Origin: a virus
IMG/VR virus record: IMGVR_UViG_3300007734_000633
Span: 1-36,156 of that record
Reading direction: 5' to 3' (one strand)
Length of the DNA: 36,156 bases
Shown piece after piece: positions 6,826-15,665 of the stretch. How positions within the stretch are numbered: position 1 is the stretch's first letter; every line of letters starts with the position of its first letter. A model generated the notes under the pieces. The model made no database searches. It was not told the DNA's origin and saw nothing but the letters and a program-made list of their open reading frames with translations. The position numbers were made by a program, and so were the translations under genes.

Positions 6826-7776
6826 CTAAATAAATTTTTCAAATAATCGGGCAGCGTCCCGTCTATCGCCAGTCTTGGCGAGTTTGGCACGCATCTTTTT
6901 CATTGCATCTTGCTCTGCGGTGGACTGTTTGCCAGTCGTTCCGGCTTTGAGCATCTTGGGAGCCTCGGCGACCTTCTTGGTGGCCTGCGGTTTTCCCTGT
7001 TGCAACTTTTGCCATTGCATCGCGTTATACAAGGTCAGGACTGCACGATGGTCGTAGACTGACGCGAGTTCTTGCTCGCTAAACCCGATAGAGCGGGCAA
7101 AGTCCTTGATCTCTTTGCGGATAACCTCGCCTTTAACTTCATCTGCCATCTCAGGAATGGCCGCTTTTAACTTCTCGGCTTCCGAGGAAAGATGTGTTCT
7201 CAGGCGTTCCTGTTGCTCCGCTTGCTGTCGCATCGCTAGTTGCTGACGTTCTTGTCTTACGGCGGCAAGTTGCTTGTCTCGCTCGGCTCGTTCCGCAACC
7301 CTAACTGCGTAGGCAATGGGGTCGGTTTCTTTGAGTTCTGCGAGATTTTCCTCCGGCTGCTGGGTGAGCATTTGCTCTACTAACCCTAGCCTTTGGGCGT
7401 ACTGGTCACGAAGTTTGGCGGCTTCCTCTATGCGTGCTTTCTCGGCCTCTATCGCCTTGCGCTGTTCCGCTAGAGTTTGCGTCTTTTTGGTGTAGTCCGA
7501 GGTTCGAGAATAGCCCTTGATGAGTTCGTCTAGATCGACCTCAAGTTCTTCGCTGCCAACTTTGACGCGATACCTGGGAGGTTCTTCGACTTCCTCTTGG
7601 GTTTCCTCTGATGCCTCTACTTCTTCGGGTTCGGATTCTTCCACATATTCTGCGGTTTCTTCCTCTTGTCGCTCCTCAACTTGGCCCTCTGGCTGTTGGG
7701 GTTCGAGCATATCGAAGATGCTTGCGGCGGCCTGGTCTACGGTTTTGCCAGTCCCTTGCGGGTTGCTGTCGTCCAT
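6826..7776 (-). CDS. Scaffolding protein
   Basis: This 316-residue protein has a very acidic Glu-rich N-terminal third (residues 20-75) and a predicted coiled-coil middle (about 95-200, rich in A/E/K/Q heptads such as KKTQTLAEQRKAIEAEKARIEEAAKL). A basic C-terminal tail (residues 270-316) ends RDAARLFEKFI and would bind the capsid protein. This composition and the position immediately before the capsid gene are typical of internal scaffolds in HK97-fold phages. There is no protease motif, so removal is probably by exit and not by cleavage. Confidence 0.85.
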   Translation of the reverse strand: MDDSNPQGTGKTVDQAAASIFDMLEPQQPEGQVEERQEEETAEYVEESEPEEVEASEETQEEVEEPPRYRVKVGSEELEVDLDELIKGYSRTSDYTKKTQTLAEQRKAIEAEKARIEEAAKLRDQYAQRLGLVEQMLTQQPEENLAELKETDPIAYAVRVAERAERDKQLAAVRQERQQLAMRQQAEQQERLRTHLSSEAEKLKAAIPEMADEVKGEVIRKEIKDFARSIGFSEQELASVYDHRAVLTLYNAMQWQKLQQGKPQATKKVAEAPKMLKAGTTGKQSTAEQDAMKKMRAKLAKTGDRRDAARLFEKFI

Positions 7777-7792
7777 CTGTGACTCCTAGTGA

Positions 7793-8026
7793 TTAAAAAA
7801 TCTTGAATCGCTTCTTTTCTATCTCCGGCTGTCGGGCCATCGAATCTAGGGTGGCGATAAATTCATCCAGCGCCCGAATCTTGATGTAGGCGTCCTCTCG
7901 GACACCAGACTCTTCGGGTTGGCTGTTGATAATGTTGCGAATATACAACTCCCGTTGTTTTTCTACAACAGTAGTAAAAAACTCGTCGGTCAGTAGGTTC
8001 TGCGCTCTCAGCGCGGGGTTATCCAC
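7793..8026 (-). CDS. Small conserved head-module protein
   Basis: This 77-residue, mostly helical, charged protein (LTDEFFTTVVEKQRELYIRNIINSQPEESGVREDAYIKIRALDEFIATLDSM) is encoded between the DUF4214 protein and the scaffold. The ATG lies inside the end of the upstream gene (8-base overlap). Proteins of this size and helix content occur at the same place in related podovirus maps, but I know of no assigned function. It might assist scaffold or portal assembly. Confidence 0.7.
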   Translation of the reverse strand: MDNPALRAQNLLTDEFFTTVVEKQRELYIRNIINSQPEESGVREDAYIKIRALDEFIATLDSMARQPEIEKKRFKIF

Positions 8027-9359
8027 CTTGGTTTGCCAATACGTCGGGTGATGGGCCGGTAAACCTTATGACGTTGCCTTGGGCGTCAAAGTATCGGGTG
8101 GGCTGGGTGTTCGGGTTGTTCTGCGCCACCTCAAGGATCGGTATTCCTTCCTGCGTATAGCCCGCCGCGTCTGGGTTGAACCTGCCCGGCGTAAATACGT
8201 TCACGGGGGCCTGGATTACGGGAGCGCCGAACTGGAACCCCGTAGGCAGCATCTCGTTGTAGCCTGCGACCCCAGAGCGGAAGGTGGGAGCGCCCTGTTG
8301 ACCAAACGGAACAAAGCCTGTCTCTAGTCCTTGCTCGGAGTAGAACTGTCCTGTCAGCGGGGTGGGTACAAAGTTTGAGCCACCAAAGGATTGGTTGATC
8401 GTTCTTGCCAACAATCCTGGGAGGTTCTGTTGCGTGGCTACAACATCTGGTGTGGCAGCGGTCCTAGCCGTGTAAGCGCTGGCGGCAAACGGGTTGGCAA
8501 TGTTGAGCCTTGTAAGTTCGTCACCAAACGCCGCATACGAGGGGGTGTAGTCAAACGCTTCCAATGCTCGGGTGCGGTCTAGTGCCTCCCTGCGGGCGGT
8601 TGCCATGTCCACATCTTCCCCGAGTTGCATCCCGTACAGGCGGTCCACAACGACCCCAGCCTGCGGGCGGGAGAGGGCTGTGTATACATCGTCCATGTTT
8701 CTAGCGGAGGACAGGTCCGACATTATCCGGTTGGCCGATTGTTCTGACAGCGCACCCGAACCCCTGGCTATGGAGATTGCGTTTGCCACGCGGTTAGGGT
8801 CAAGAATGTCTTGGCCTGCCGTGGTTGTAAATCTGCCGCTTCTTGGGTCGTAGGACGAGATCACGGGCTGAAGGTTTACGGGGGTGGCGAACTGATACTG
8901 CGCCGTTCCAATGGTCGAGAGGTTAGGACCGCCGACCCTGTATAAGTCCTCGGTGATATACCGTCCGGCAAACGGGTCTGCTTGCAGGGCAGAGGACATG
9001 ACCTCCATGAACTGATCGGGAGCCGTTCCCATGGCGGCAACGTCTACCCCAGAAGCACCACCACGGATATAGGATTCGAGCGTGTTAGCAGCAATCGAGG
9101 GGTCGGTCTGCATACGGCCTAGCCAGTATTGGTAGCCCTCCTGCTCGGGGTTTCTGCCGAACTCGGTGCGGTACTCGCTGGTAATGGCTTGGGTATCGAA
9201 CCGCTGGCCTTCGGTGCTGTTGTTGATCTGCTGGGTCACCTGCTCGGGGGTAAGCGCTCCCGAGGTTAGTTGCTGGACATAAAAGTTCCGACCACCCTCA
9301 TCCGGGGCGCGGCCTAGTTGGTCGCGGTAGATGTCGGTGATTAAATCCAAGTAGTTCAT
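8019..9359 (-). CDS. DUF4214-repeat protein in head module
   Basis: This 446-residue protein contains at its N-terminus two tandem DUF4214-type helical repeats. Residues 4-48 read LDLITDIYRDQLGRAPDEGGRNFYVQQL... and residues 57-102 read ITSEYRTEFGRNPEQEGYQYWLGRM.... In each, the Y-R-x-x-L/F-G-R-x-P-x-x-x-G signature is clear. The rest is Ala/Gln/Pro/Thr rich with FTTTAGQDILDPNRVANAISIARGSG and a low-complexity C-terminus. DUF4214 is usually seen in secreted or surface proteins, so its place between portal and scaffold is of interest. It may be an internal head protein or a component injected with the DNA. It starts 2 bases after the portal stop. Confidence 0.7.
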   Translation of the reverse strand: MNYLDLITDIYRDQLGRAPDEGGRNFYVQQLTSGALTPEQVTQQINNSTEGQRFDTQAITSEYRTEFGRNPEQEGYQYWLGRMQTDPSIAANTLESYIRGGASGVDVAAMGTAPDQFMEVMSSALQADPFAGRYITEDLYRVGGPNLSTIGTAQYQFATPVNLQPVISSYDPRSGRFTTTAGQDILDPNRVANAISIARGSGALSEQSANRIMSDLSSARNMDDVYTALSRPQAGVVVDRLYGMQLGEDVDMATARREALDRTRALEAFDYTPSYAAFGDELTRLNIANPFAASAYTARTAATPDVVATQQNLPGLLARTINQSFGGSNFVPTPLTGQFYSEQGLETGFVPFGQQGAPTFRSGVAGYNEMLPTGFQFGAPVIQAPVNVFTPGRFNPDAAGYTQEGIPILEVAQNNPNTQPTRYFDAQGNVIRFTGPSPDVLANQGG

Positions 9360-9361
9360 TC

Positions 9362-11419
9362 CTATCCCCTTACCGCACGAATCCCTGCGGCGGTTGCGTC
9401 TATGCTTGTCTGTGCGGCGAGTTCTTGGCGCTTGAGTGCGATCTCGGCGGCGGCTTTCTCCTGTGCCAGCGCAATGTCGGCCATTGCTTTCTCTTGCTTG
9501 ACCTGAATATCTGCCTGGGCCTTTGCCATCATCGCCTCGATCTGGGCTTGGGTCTGAGCCATCAATGCCTGGACCATCGGGTCGGGTTGTTGTTGCTGTG
9601 GCTGAGGTTGGGACAGTTGGGCATCCAACTCGGGCGTGATCTCGCGGAAGAACCGGCTGGAGTCCTTGAACCCTGCGGCCTCGATGAACTTCCCGAGGGT
9701 GGCACGATACTGACCCACGGTGACCAGAGGATTGGTAGGCCCGTACTGCTGGAGGATCTGCTCTTGTTTCTGCATGACCATGCCCAACATTGCCATCTGT
9801 TCCTGGCGGGTTCCGGTTCCGAGTCCGACGTTTACGGTCATGTCGTACTCATTATCCCACTCGCGGGGGTCCATTGTCACGAAGCGTCCACGCAGACGGA
9901 TGACCCGTGGTTTGTCTTGGTACTTGGTCAGCAGGTGCAGGATGTTCCTGAAGATGTCCTTGATCCCTGTCTCGGCAAAGATACGGGCGATCAGTTCCAT
10001 CTTGGAGCCAGCGGCGTTTTGCATGGCCGCGATTGCTGCCGCAGTTGTGTTTTGCAGGATGTTGGGGTCTAGTCCCTGAGACGCATCGTTCACACCCGTC
10101 CGCTTGGCTTGGATGTTGTCCATGTATTCCAGCATCGGGAAGGACTGCCCTGCGACTGCTTGGACTGCCAACTGAGACACGGCCTGTGGACTCTTAACTC
10201 GTACAACCCCACCAGGCGAAACGGTCAGCAGATCGTCTAGGTTGACTTGCCCGTCTACCGCAACGACCCGTGCATTGTTGGTCAGGTACATATTGTCCAA
10301 GATCTGACGGGTGATCGTGGACTTGATGATCTGGAGGTCCATCGTCCTGTCGGCCAAAGACTGCCCAAAGAACTTGTGGGGCAGCGGGATCGGGCAGATG
10401 GAGCAAAACGGCAGGTAGTCGATCTCTTCGTTCTCTAAGACATTCTGTCCGGCATAGATCACCCGACGGAGTTCAGCAATCCCGTCGTCATCGTAGTCCA
10501 CGCGGATGTATGCCTCGAACACCTCGATCTCTTGCATGGACGGGTCGAGACTCGGATCGTCCGGCTGCTCTCCGTTGGAGTAGCGGGCCACGCGCTCTGG
10601 CGTGTAGGTCAGATCTTCGTAGGTCGGCAGGTTGTCAATCACATCGCGGTCAAAGCCCATTGCGACCAGTTCGGAACGGGTGACCAGACGACGGTGGGCG
10701 CAAAACGGTGTCTCGCGCAGTTCGATGGTTTTCTTGCTGACGATGAACTCTTCGGGCGGGATGTTCTCGATGACCACCCGACCCTTCTTGTCGATCTTCT
10801 TGACCTTGACGTTGTAGGCGTAGACCGGAACCATCGGGGGAGGCTCTTGGGCGATTGCCTGGTTTACAGCCATGTCTGGCAAGAACTCGGGGGCAGGAGC
10901 CGGTATTTCGCCGATCTGGATTTCTTCTTGGCTGACGACCTCATACTGACCGTCCATCAGCATCATCGTGAGTTCGTCTTGGCTGAGTTCCTTATACGAC
11001 TCGGTGTTGACCTCGGTCTCGTCCTTCCAGTAGACCTTGACGGTCCCGACCTTGGACAACAGAGCGTCCTTGATCATCGTGTGCAGGACGGAGATTCCGG
11101 GGTTGTCCCGCATGAACACCCAGTTGGCGTACTCGGTGGCCTGTTCAGCCATCTCGACATCTTCCGGTCCCTTGGGTTCAAAGACCACGACTTCATCCGA
11201 GGACGTAAAGACACGCATCAGCGCGGGCATTGCGCCGTCTACGGCTTCGGCAACCTCGCGGGTAACGATCCGAGAACGACCCTCGACCTCATTGCCATAC
11301 TCTTCGCCGTTGTAATACTGAATGGCTTTTCGACGGGACTCGGTAGTCTCAGTCTCCAGATAACCAATCGCATTGTCGATCTCGTTATCCAGGATTCCTT
11401 TTAGGGTCGCTTCATTCAT
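9362..11419 (-). CDS. Portal protein, P22/SU10-like
   Basis: This 685-residue protein is the length of P22-like portals. Diagnostic stretches include RRKAIQYYNGEEYGNEVEGRSRIVTREVAEAVDGAMPALMRVFTSSDEVVVFEP at the N-terminus, MIKDALLSKVGTVKVYWKD, ENIPPEEFIVSKK and PLPHKFFGQSLADRTMDLQIIKSTITRQILDNMYLTNNARVVAVDGQVN in the core. The C-terminal 120 residues form a Gln/Ala/Lys-rich helical barrel (MAKAQADIQVKQEKAMADIALAQEK). The portal forms the dodecameric DNA channel and docks the terminase. Its ATG is adjacent to the TerL stop. Confidence 0.92.
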   Translation of the reverse strand: MNEATLKGILDNEIDNAIGYLETETTESRRKAIQYYNGEEYGNEVEGRSRIVTREVAEAVDGAMPALMRVFTSSDEVVVFEPKGPEDVEMAEQATEYANWVFMRDNPGISVLHTMIKDALLSKVGTVKVYWKDETEVNTESYKELSQDELTMMLMDGQYEVVSQEEIQIGEIPAPAPEFLPDMAVNQAIAQEPPPMVPVYAYNVKVKKIDKKGRVVIENIPPEEFIVSKKTIELRETPFCAHRRLVTRSELVAMGFDRDVIDNLPTYEDLTYTPERVARYSNGEQPDDPSLDPSMQEIEVFEAYIRVDYDDDGIAELRRVIYAGQNVLENEEIDYLPFCSICPIPLPHKFFGQSLADRTMDLQIIKSTITRQILDNMYLTNNARVVAVDGQVNLDDLLTVSPGGVVRVKSPQAVSQLAVQAVAGQSFPMLEYMDNIQAKRTGVNDASQGLDPNILQNTTAAAIAAMQNAAGSKMELIARIFAETGIKDIFRNILHLLTKYQDKPRVIRLRGRFVTMDPREWDNEYDMTVNVGLGTGTRQEQMAMLGMVMQKQEQILQQYGPTNPLVTVGQYRATLGKFIEAAGFKDSSRFFREITPELDAQLSQPQPQQQQPDPMVQALMAQTQAQIEAMMAKAQADIQVKQEKAMADIALAQEKAAAEIALKRQELAAQTSIDATAAGIRAVRG

Positions 11420-12676
11420 TTACACAATCCATTTGATGTTGGCGTTAATTGGTTTGCTCCAGTTGCTCGTCTGGTTCATACCGACGGCAAGATACCGGAA
11501 CGCATCAGCAGCGTGAGAGGTGTAGTCATGTAAGGGTTTGTCGTAAAACACCTGACGCTTTTCATCGTATTCCCTGCGATAGTTTCGCAGACAGTCTAAT
11601 CCTTGCTTGGCTTTAGGATGGAACCAGCAGTTAGGAAGAAGTCTCCTGACCGCCTGTATTCCGTCGTCCACCCCTAACCTTGGGCAGACGGTGATAGAGA
11701 GTCCTAAGTCTTGCAGGATCTCTTTCCTGCTCTTGCCTGTTCCTAGTTCCCTGACCTCCACGTCGTGCGGGAGGATATGCTCTGCCGTGGCGTACTTGTT
11801 GTCCTTGATCCAGTTTACATACCAGGCTAGTCCCTGCCCGTGGTTCTCAACGTAGTCGATGATCCTGACCTCCTTGCCCATCGTCTGTGCAACGAAGATC
11901 GCCGTCGAATCACCAACACCCAGATCCCACGCCGTATAGGTTTTAAGTAGATCGTCTCGGGCAAATTCCTTAAATCTTTCAGGAGCGAGGTCCACAATTT
12001 GCTGTGCGTAGAACGCTCCCTCAACCGGAGAATCAAAATTGCACTCGAATTCTTGGGCGTACTTAGCGTCGCCCATTTCCTTCTTGGCAGCGGACAGTTC
12101 ATCTTGAGAAAGTATGCCCGTCTCCGATGCCTTGAACTCAAGTAGTTTCCAGCCGGGTTCTTGCTCTGCTCGGTCACGGAAGTCTTTGAAGTGGTTTGCA
12201 CCCTTTGGGGTTCCTAGAAACAGCGCCCAGCCAAGACGGTCAGCGAGAGCAGGGCGAACAATCTCATTCCATATCTTCGGGTTTTGATCACCGATCTCAT
12301 CCAGAATAACACCATCAAAATACTGGCCCCTAAGACTGTCAGAGTTATCCGACCCGTATAGTTGGATTCGTCTGCCATAGAAATCCACCTTCAGTTCAGA
12401 GATGTTTGCCGTGGGGCCTAGTGGTTCTGTAAACTTTACTAAGTAGTCCCATGCGACGCGTTTGGCCTGCCCGTAGGTCGGGGCGATGTACGCAAACCTC
12501 GGGGCTTCCTTGTCGCATTGCAGGGCAGAGTGGATCAGTTGGTTTAACGCAGCCACCGTCTTGCCCATCCTCCGATGAGCCACTACGACTACAAAGCGGT
12601 GATCAGCCACCGCGTCGTGGATCTTTCTCTGTTGCTCTCGTGGCTTGTAGCCAGTCTCGACTACGACTTCGGTCAT
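11420..12676 (-). CDS. Terminase large subunit
   Basis: This 418-residue packaging motor carries an ATPase domain with Walker A AHRRMGKT (residues 33-40), the adenine-binding Q at the start (PREQQRKIHD), Walker B VILDE (123-127) and coupling motif FLGTPKG (153-159). A C-terminal RNase-H-like nuclease domain holds acidic residues at D251 (TAWDLGVGDST), D274 (RIIDYVE) and HAADAFRY near the end. The layout matches Terminase_6-type subunits and is on the short side. The ATG overlaps the TerS stop by 4 bases. No clear packaging site was found, so the packaging mode cannot be told from sequence alone. Confidence 0.93.
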   Translation of the reverse strand: MTEVVVETGYKPREQQRKIHDAVADHRFVVVVAHRRMGKTVAALNQLIHSALQCDKEAPRFAYIAPTYGQAKRVAWDYLVKFTEPLGPTANISELKVDFYGRRIQLYGSDNSDSLRGQYFDGVILDEIGDQNPKIWNEIVRPALADRLGWALFLGTPKGANHFKDFRDRAEQEPGWKLLEFKASETGILSQDELSAAKKEMGDAKYAQEFECNFDSPVEGAFYAQQIVDLAPERFKEFARDDLLKTYTAWDLGVGDSTAIFVAQTMGKEVRIIDYVENHGQGLAWYVNWIKDNKYATAEHILPHDVEVRELGTGKSRKEILQDLGLSITVCPRLGVDDGIQAVRRLLPNCWFHPKAKQGLDCLRNYRREYDEKRQVFYDKPLHDYTSHAADAFRYLAVGMNQTSNWSKPINANIKWIV

Positions 12677-12975
12677 ATACCCGTGACCACCTTGATGGTC
12701 AGCGGTCCGTTCTCTGCGCCCGTGACCTCAGTCCGAGCCAGTTTGGGGATGTGGTACTCAATCGCCTTCAGGTAGATGTCGCACGCCTTTTCGGGGTTGG
12801 TGCTGGCGACCTGATTTAGCCATCCTACGAAGTTCTCTGCGTTCTCGTCAGCCATCCTAGCGATTGCCTCGCGGACGGCGCTGGTGGCCTTATTAAGGCT
12901 TCCTGGGGGCCTTCCCTTGCCGGCGTTAGGCGGGAGCCTACGTTCTGTAACTTCCTCTACTTTACTGTTTTCCAT
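12673..12975 (-). CDS. Terminase small subunit
   Basis: This 100-residue protein lies just before TerL and overlaps it by 4 bases. The N-terminus has NAGKGRPPGSLNKATSAVREAIARM, a GRPxGSxNK DNA-binding start known from short small terminases. A helical middle (AENFVGWLNQVASTNPEKACDIYLKAIEYHIPKLAR) would serve oligomerisation. AAGGA precedes the ATG, and a TATAAT sequence lies about 40 bases upstream. A packaging-site role is inferred from context and motif. Confidence 0.8.
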   Translation of the reverse strand: MENSKVEEVTERRLPPNAGKGRPPGSLNKATSAVREAIARMADENAENFVGWLNQVASTNPEKACDIYLKAIEYHIPKLARTEVTGAENGPLTIKVVTGI

Positions 12976-13013
12976 GTCCGAATCCTTGGTGGTTGTTCGG
13001 GATAAGTGTGGTA

Positions 13014-13019
13014 ATTATA
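13014..13019 (-). promoter_or_regulatory. Possible promoter before terS (TATAAT)
   Basis: A perfect TATAAT, preceded by TTG, lies on the - strand in the 50-base gap between the polyvalent-like gene and terS. No convincing -35 box is seen at 16-18 bases. The same TTGTATAA word occurs in the gap at 18041-18049, and TGTATAA is the -10 region of the + strand early promoter. A late/middle promoter that boosts packaging and structural genes is possible but unproven. Confidence 0.35.
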
Positions 13020-13025
13020 CAACAG

Positions 13026-15071
13026 TTATTGTTCTTCGTCTCTACCTAGTAAACCGACGGCTGGAGTAGCGGCAAACAATGGCTGGCCTTTTGTAAGGAC
13101 AGACTCACGCATCTTAGGTGTAATGTCCATCTTCCAGACTTCTATTTTTTCTGGATACATAGACGGGAAACCATCAGCATCTCTTGTTCTTTCGCCTTCA
13201 ATAAATGTCTTGCCTACCTTAGCGTCAAACTTCTTGCCAAGTTTCTCTAGTGACTTAGGAAGGATTTGGTCGTAAAAGCCTTTCATGCCTTCGCCGCCTA
13301 CTTGTAAGTCTAGGCCAGCATACTCACCACCACCTTGCTTTATTGCTTTTTCTGCCAATTCTTTTCCAACTAAATTGGCCAAATCAGCATCCGTCGAGGC
13401 ATCTTTTGTAATTGCTTTGGCGCCATCTTTCCAAGCATTAACTGACCAAACGCCGCCAGTTTTTGTAATGGCAATTCTGTCTATCTGCTTACTCAGGTCG
13501 TACCGTTCTGCCTGTGTCTTGCCGGTGGTAAAGGCAATCTGGTCGTATCCTTTTTCTGAGGCTTCTTGTATTGCTCTCTTTAGGGTTAGTTCGTGCCAGG
13601 ATGTCTTAAATGGTGCGTCTGGGACTTGCTGACCAAATCCACGGCCAAGTCTGTTTTGCTCTGTTTGCAAACTGTTTAGGCGGTTAGAAACAATAGACCA
13701 TTGGTCAACAATTTCCCTTGGGGCATCTTTGCCTTGACTTGTAAATGGTTGGGCCAATTCCTCTAACCTACGCTGCTCATCTAACAACGCTTGTCTCTCA
13801 ACAAGAATGTTATCTAACTTCTGCTGTTCGGCTGCACGAGCCTCTGGCGTGTCATACCCCTTCTTACGCCCAGCCTGATGCCAGTCTGACTGAATTTCCT
13901 CTATGAACAGAGTCTTTTTACCGTCTACTACTCGGTCGTTTACCCTCATGTGGGCTAGGATGTTTGGTTGGTCAAAGTGGGAAGAACGGAATTCTGGCGA
14001 TTTCCAGTCCGCACCAACCTTATCTGCTTCTTCTCTTGCGCGAAGAACCCTTTGATAGTTTTCAAAAGATTGGTCTGCGTCATAAGCCTTATTTGCGTCG
14101 TCTAATGCCTTTTGTGCCTTATATGCTGGGCTTTTGCTTCCTTCCGGCAACGTCAGCAGTATCTCTCGGTAGTTCTCTCCACCGGGTAGGGTGTATTTAG
14201 AGAACTTAGTGCTTCCAGCAGGGCCAAAACCCTCAGCCGCTTCCCATGCCTGATGAAGTCTGTCAACCTCGTCCCAATTGCGCGCACGGCCAGCCCTGTC
14301 TACTGCGGCTGACCATTCATCTGCTGACCGATAAGGATATCTGCCTGTCGGATCATTTAAAACATCACCTAATCGTATTTCTTGAATGTTCACCCGGTTA
14401 GAAGCGAGATAGTCCTGCACCTCTTGTTTGGTGACGTTTTGGCGGGACTTGAGAAACTCGTCCAATCCTGTCCATTTGACTTCCTCGGGTTTGACCCCGG
14501 CGGTCTTTTCTATCTGTGCCAAGAACTGACTTCCAGCACCTTTGTTTTGTAAAGGCATGGTGGCTTGTTCTAGTGCCGAGTAAAAGCCCAAATCTGACTT
14601 TGCGGGGGCTTGTAACAATCCCGGCATCTTCGGGGCCACGGCCTGCATGAACGGCATGGCGGTCTCTTGCAAGACGCCTGGAGCCGTTGCCTGTGGGTTG
14701 CGGGTGATTGCCCTTACCAGCGCGTCTGCTGCTTGGTTTGTTGCTTGTGTAAACGGTCGGCTTACAATTCCGGCGGTGGGTAAGCCAGTAAACTCTCCCA
14801 GCCTTTCGTACTGTGGGTACGGAGCGCGGATGTATTGGTCTACAAACTGACCCACTCGTTCTGTTGTTGGCAGGGTTTGTTCGCCGCCAGTAATCATTCT
14901 CACTAAAGACTCAATGTCTCCGGGTAGCCCTACCGTTGCCTGCGCCGCACCTTTGGCGGCAGAACCCATAGCGCCCAAAGCAGAGCCAACGGCTGTTGTT
15001 GGTCCTTCTATTAGGTCAAATAGCGTTGGTGCGCGGCGTCTTACACCACGGCCTACAAGAACATCAGCCAC
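13026..15071 (-). CDS. Polyvalent-like multidomain protein
   Basis: This 681-residue protein starts at GTG (GTGGCTGATG), within the end of a 26-codon ORF. Residues 1-130 are Ala/Gly/Pro rich and membrane-active looking (AVGSALGAMGSAAKGAAQATVGLPGD). The centre and C-terminus hold blocks shared with phage polyvalent proteins: KFSKYTLPGGENYREILLTLP, SHFDQPNILAHMRVNDR, LFIEEIQSDWHQAGRKKGY, then KTSWHELTLKRAIQEASEKGYDQIAFTTGKTQAERYDLS. These look like large-polyvalent-protein-associated domains, which are carried in multidomain proteins thought to enter the host with phage or plasmid DNA. I cannot assign a catalytic activity. It sits directly before terS and its codons are AT-richer than those of the portal region. 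Confidence 0.75.
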   Translation of the reverse strand: MADVLVGRGVRRRAPTLFDLIEGPTTAVGSALGAMGSAAKGAAQATVGLPGDIESLVRMITGGEQTLPTTERVGQFVDQYIRAPYPQYERLGEFTGLPTAGIVSRPFTQATNQAADALVRAITRNPQATAPGVLQETAMPFMQAVAPKMPGLLQAPAKSDLGFYSALEQATMPLQNKGAGSQFLAQIEKTAGVKPEEVKWTGLDEFLKSRQNVTKQEVQDYLASNRVNIQEIRLGDVLNDPTGRYPYRSADEWSAAVDRAGRARNWDEVDRLHQAWEAAEGFGPAGSTKFSKYTLPGGENYREILLTLPEGSKSPAYKAQKALDDANKAYDADQSFENYQRVLRAREEADKVGADWKSPEFRSSHFDQPNILAHMRVNDRVVDGKKTLFIEEIQSDWHQAGRKKGYDTPEARAAEQQKLDNILVERQALLDEQRRLEELAQPFTSQGKDAPREIVDQWSIVSNRLNSLQTEQNRLGRGFGQQVPDAPFKTSWHELTLKRAIQEASEKGYDQIAFTTGKTQAERYDLSKQIDRIAITKTGGVWSVNAWKDGAKAITKDASTDADLANLVGKELAEKAIKQGGGEYAGLDLQVGGEGMKGFYDQILPKSLEKLGKKFDAKVGKTFIEGERTRDADGFPSMYPEKIEVWKMDITPKMRESVLTKGQPLFAATPAVGLLGRDEEQ

Positions 15072-15144
15072 GGTCCTTCGCCCACTTACAGAGTCGGTCC
15101 CAGTAGTACCGGACGTTCCAGCAGAAATCTTTCCAGAGTTTCAT
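15064..15144 (-). CDS. 26-residue Trp-rich bridging ORF
   Basis: An ATG overlapping the methyltransferase stop (ATGA) opens a 26-codon frame rich in aromatic residues (MKLWKDFCWNVRYYWDRLCK...), whose TGA overlaps the GTG start of the next large gene. The frame exactly fills what would otherwise be a gap between two coupled genes. Four Trp and two Cys in 26 residues is unusual. It could be a true micropeptide, or a leader that carries ribosomes to the downstream GTG. No family is known. Confidence 0.5.
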   Translation of the reverse strand: MKLWKDFCWNVRYYWDRLCKWAKDRG

Positions 15145-15665
15145 GGTTTTTCCTTTGTAAGAACCACGCTTAGGGCATCTACGGCTCTTGGGGTTCTTAG
15201 TAGTTCTTCCTTGTCCATTTTCTTGGCAAGAGATTCTCCGACCTCGGATAGTTCAAATGCCATGCTTTCGATATAAAAGCGGTCCTGCCAGTTCAGATAC
15301 CAATGCCAGTCTGTGTAGTATAAGAATGAGTTCTCGTTGAACGCTCTTACATGAGTCGGGTCTTGCCAGGCTCCGTAGGATAGGTCATACGGAACGTGAA
15401 TGTGCATCTTTCCCTTTTGGGATAGTAGTTCCTTGCAGTTGGTCATTGCAGTTACAAGGTCGGGGATGTGTTCTAAGACGTCGTTGGCGATGATCTCATC
15501 GAACATCCCGGGTTCAACCAAGAACTCGCCGAGTCGTGTAAATATGCGTTCGCCCCACGGGACCTTTGTAATGTCCAGTATCCAGTCAGGATTCTTCTCT
15601 GGCTGGATGTCGGCGTTGATTGCATCCCTACGCCAATCTTTACCGCTTCCGAGGTTTAAGATCAC
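15141..15665 (-). CDS. Class I SAM-dependent methyltransferase
   Basis: This 174-residue protein opens with ILNLGSGKDWRRDAINADIQP, motif I of class I methyltransferases (LDLGCG-like, SAM binding) with the following acidic residue of motif II. FDEIIANDVLEHIPDLVTAMTNCKELLSQKGKMHIHVPYDLS gives motif IV/V and post-motif helices, and resembles type-11-like small-molecule methyltransferases. DPTHVRAFNENSFLYYTD is typical of phage and sugar-biosynthesis-linked members. It starts at GTG, overlapping the previous stop as GTGA. No DNA-methylase catalytic motif (DPPY, PC) is present, so a sugar, lipid or protein target is more likely than DNA. Confidence 0.8.
   Translation of the reverse strand: MILNLGSGKDWRRDAINADIQPEKNPDWILDITKVPWGERIFTRLGEFLVEPGMFDEIIANDVLEHIPDLVTAMTNCKELLSQKGKMHIHVPYDLSYGAWQDPTHVRAFNENSFLYYTDWHWYLNWQDRFYIESMAFELSEVGESLAKKMDKEELLRTPRAVDALSVVLTKEKP

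Noticed and set aside
10532-11404. 290-codon + strand ORF
   Set aside because: It lies fully antisense to the portal gene, has no ribosome site, and its His/Leu/Val/Gly-rich product has no domain pattern.
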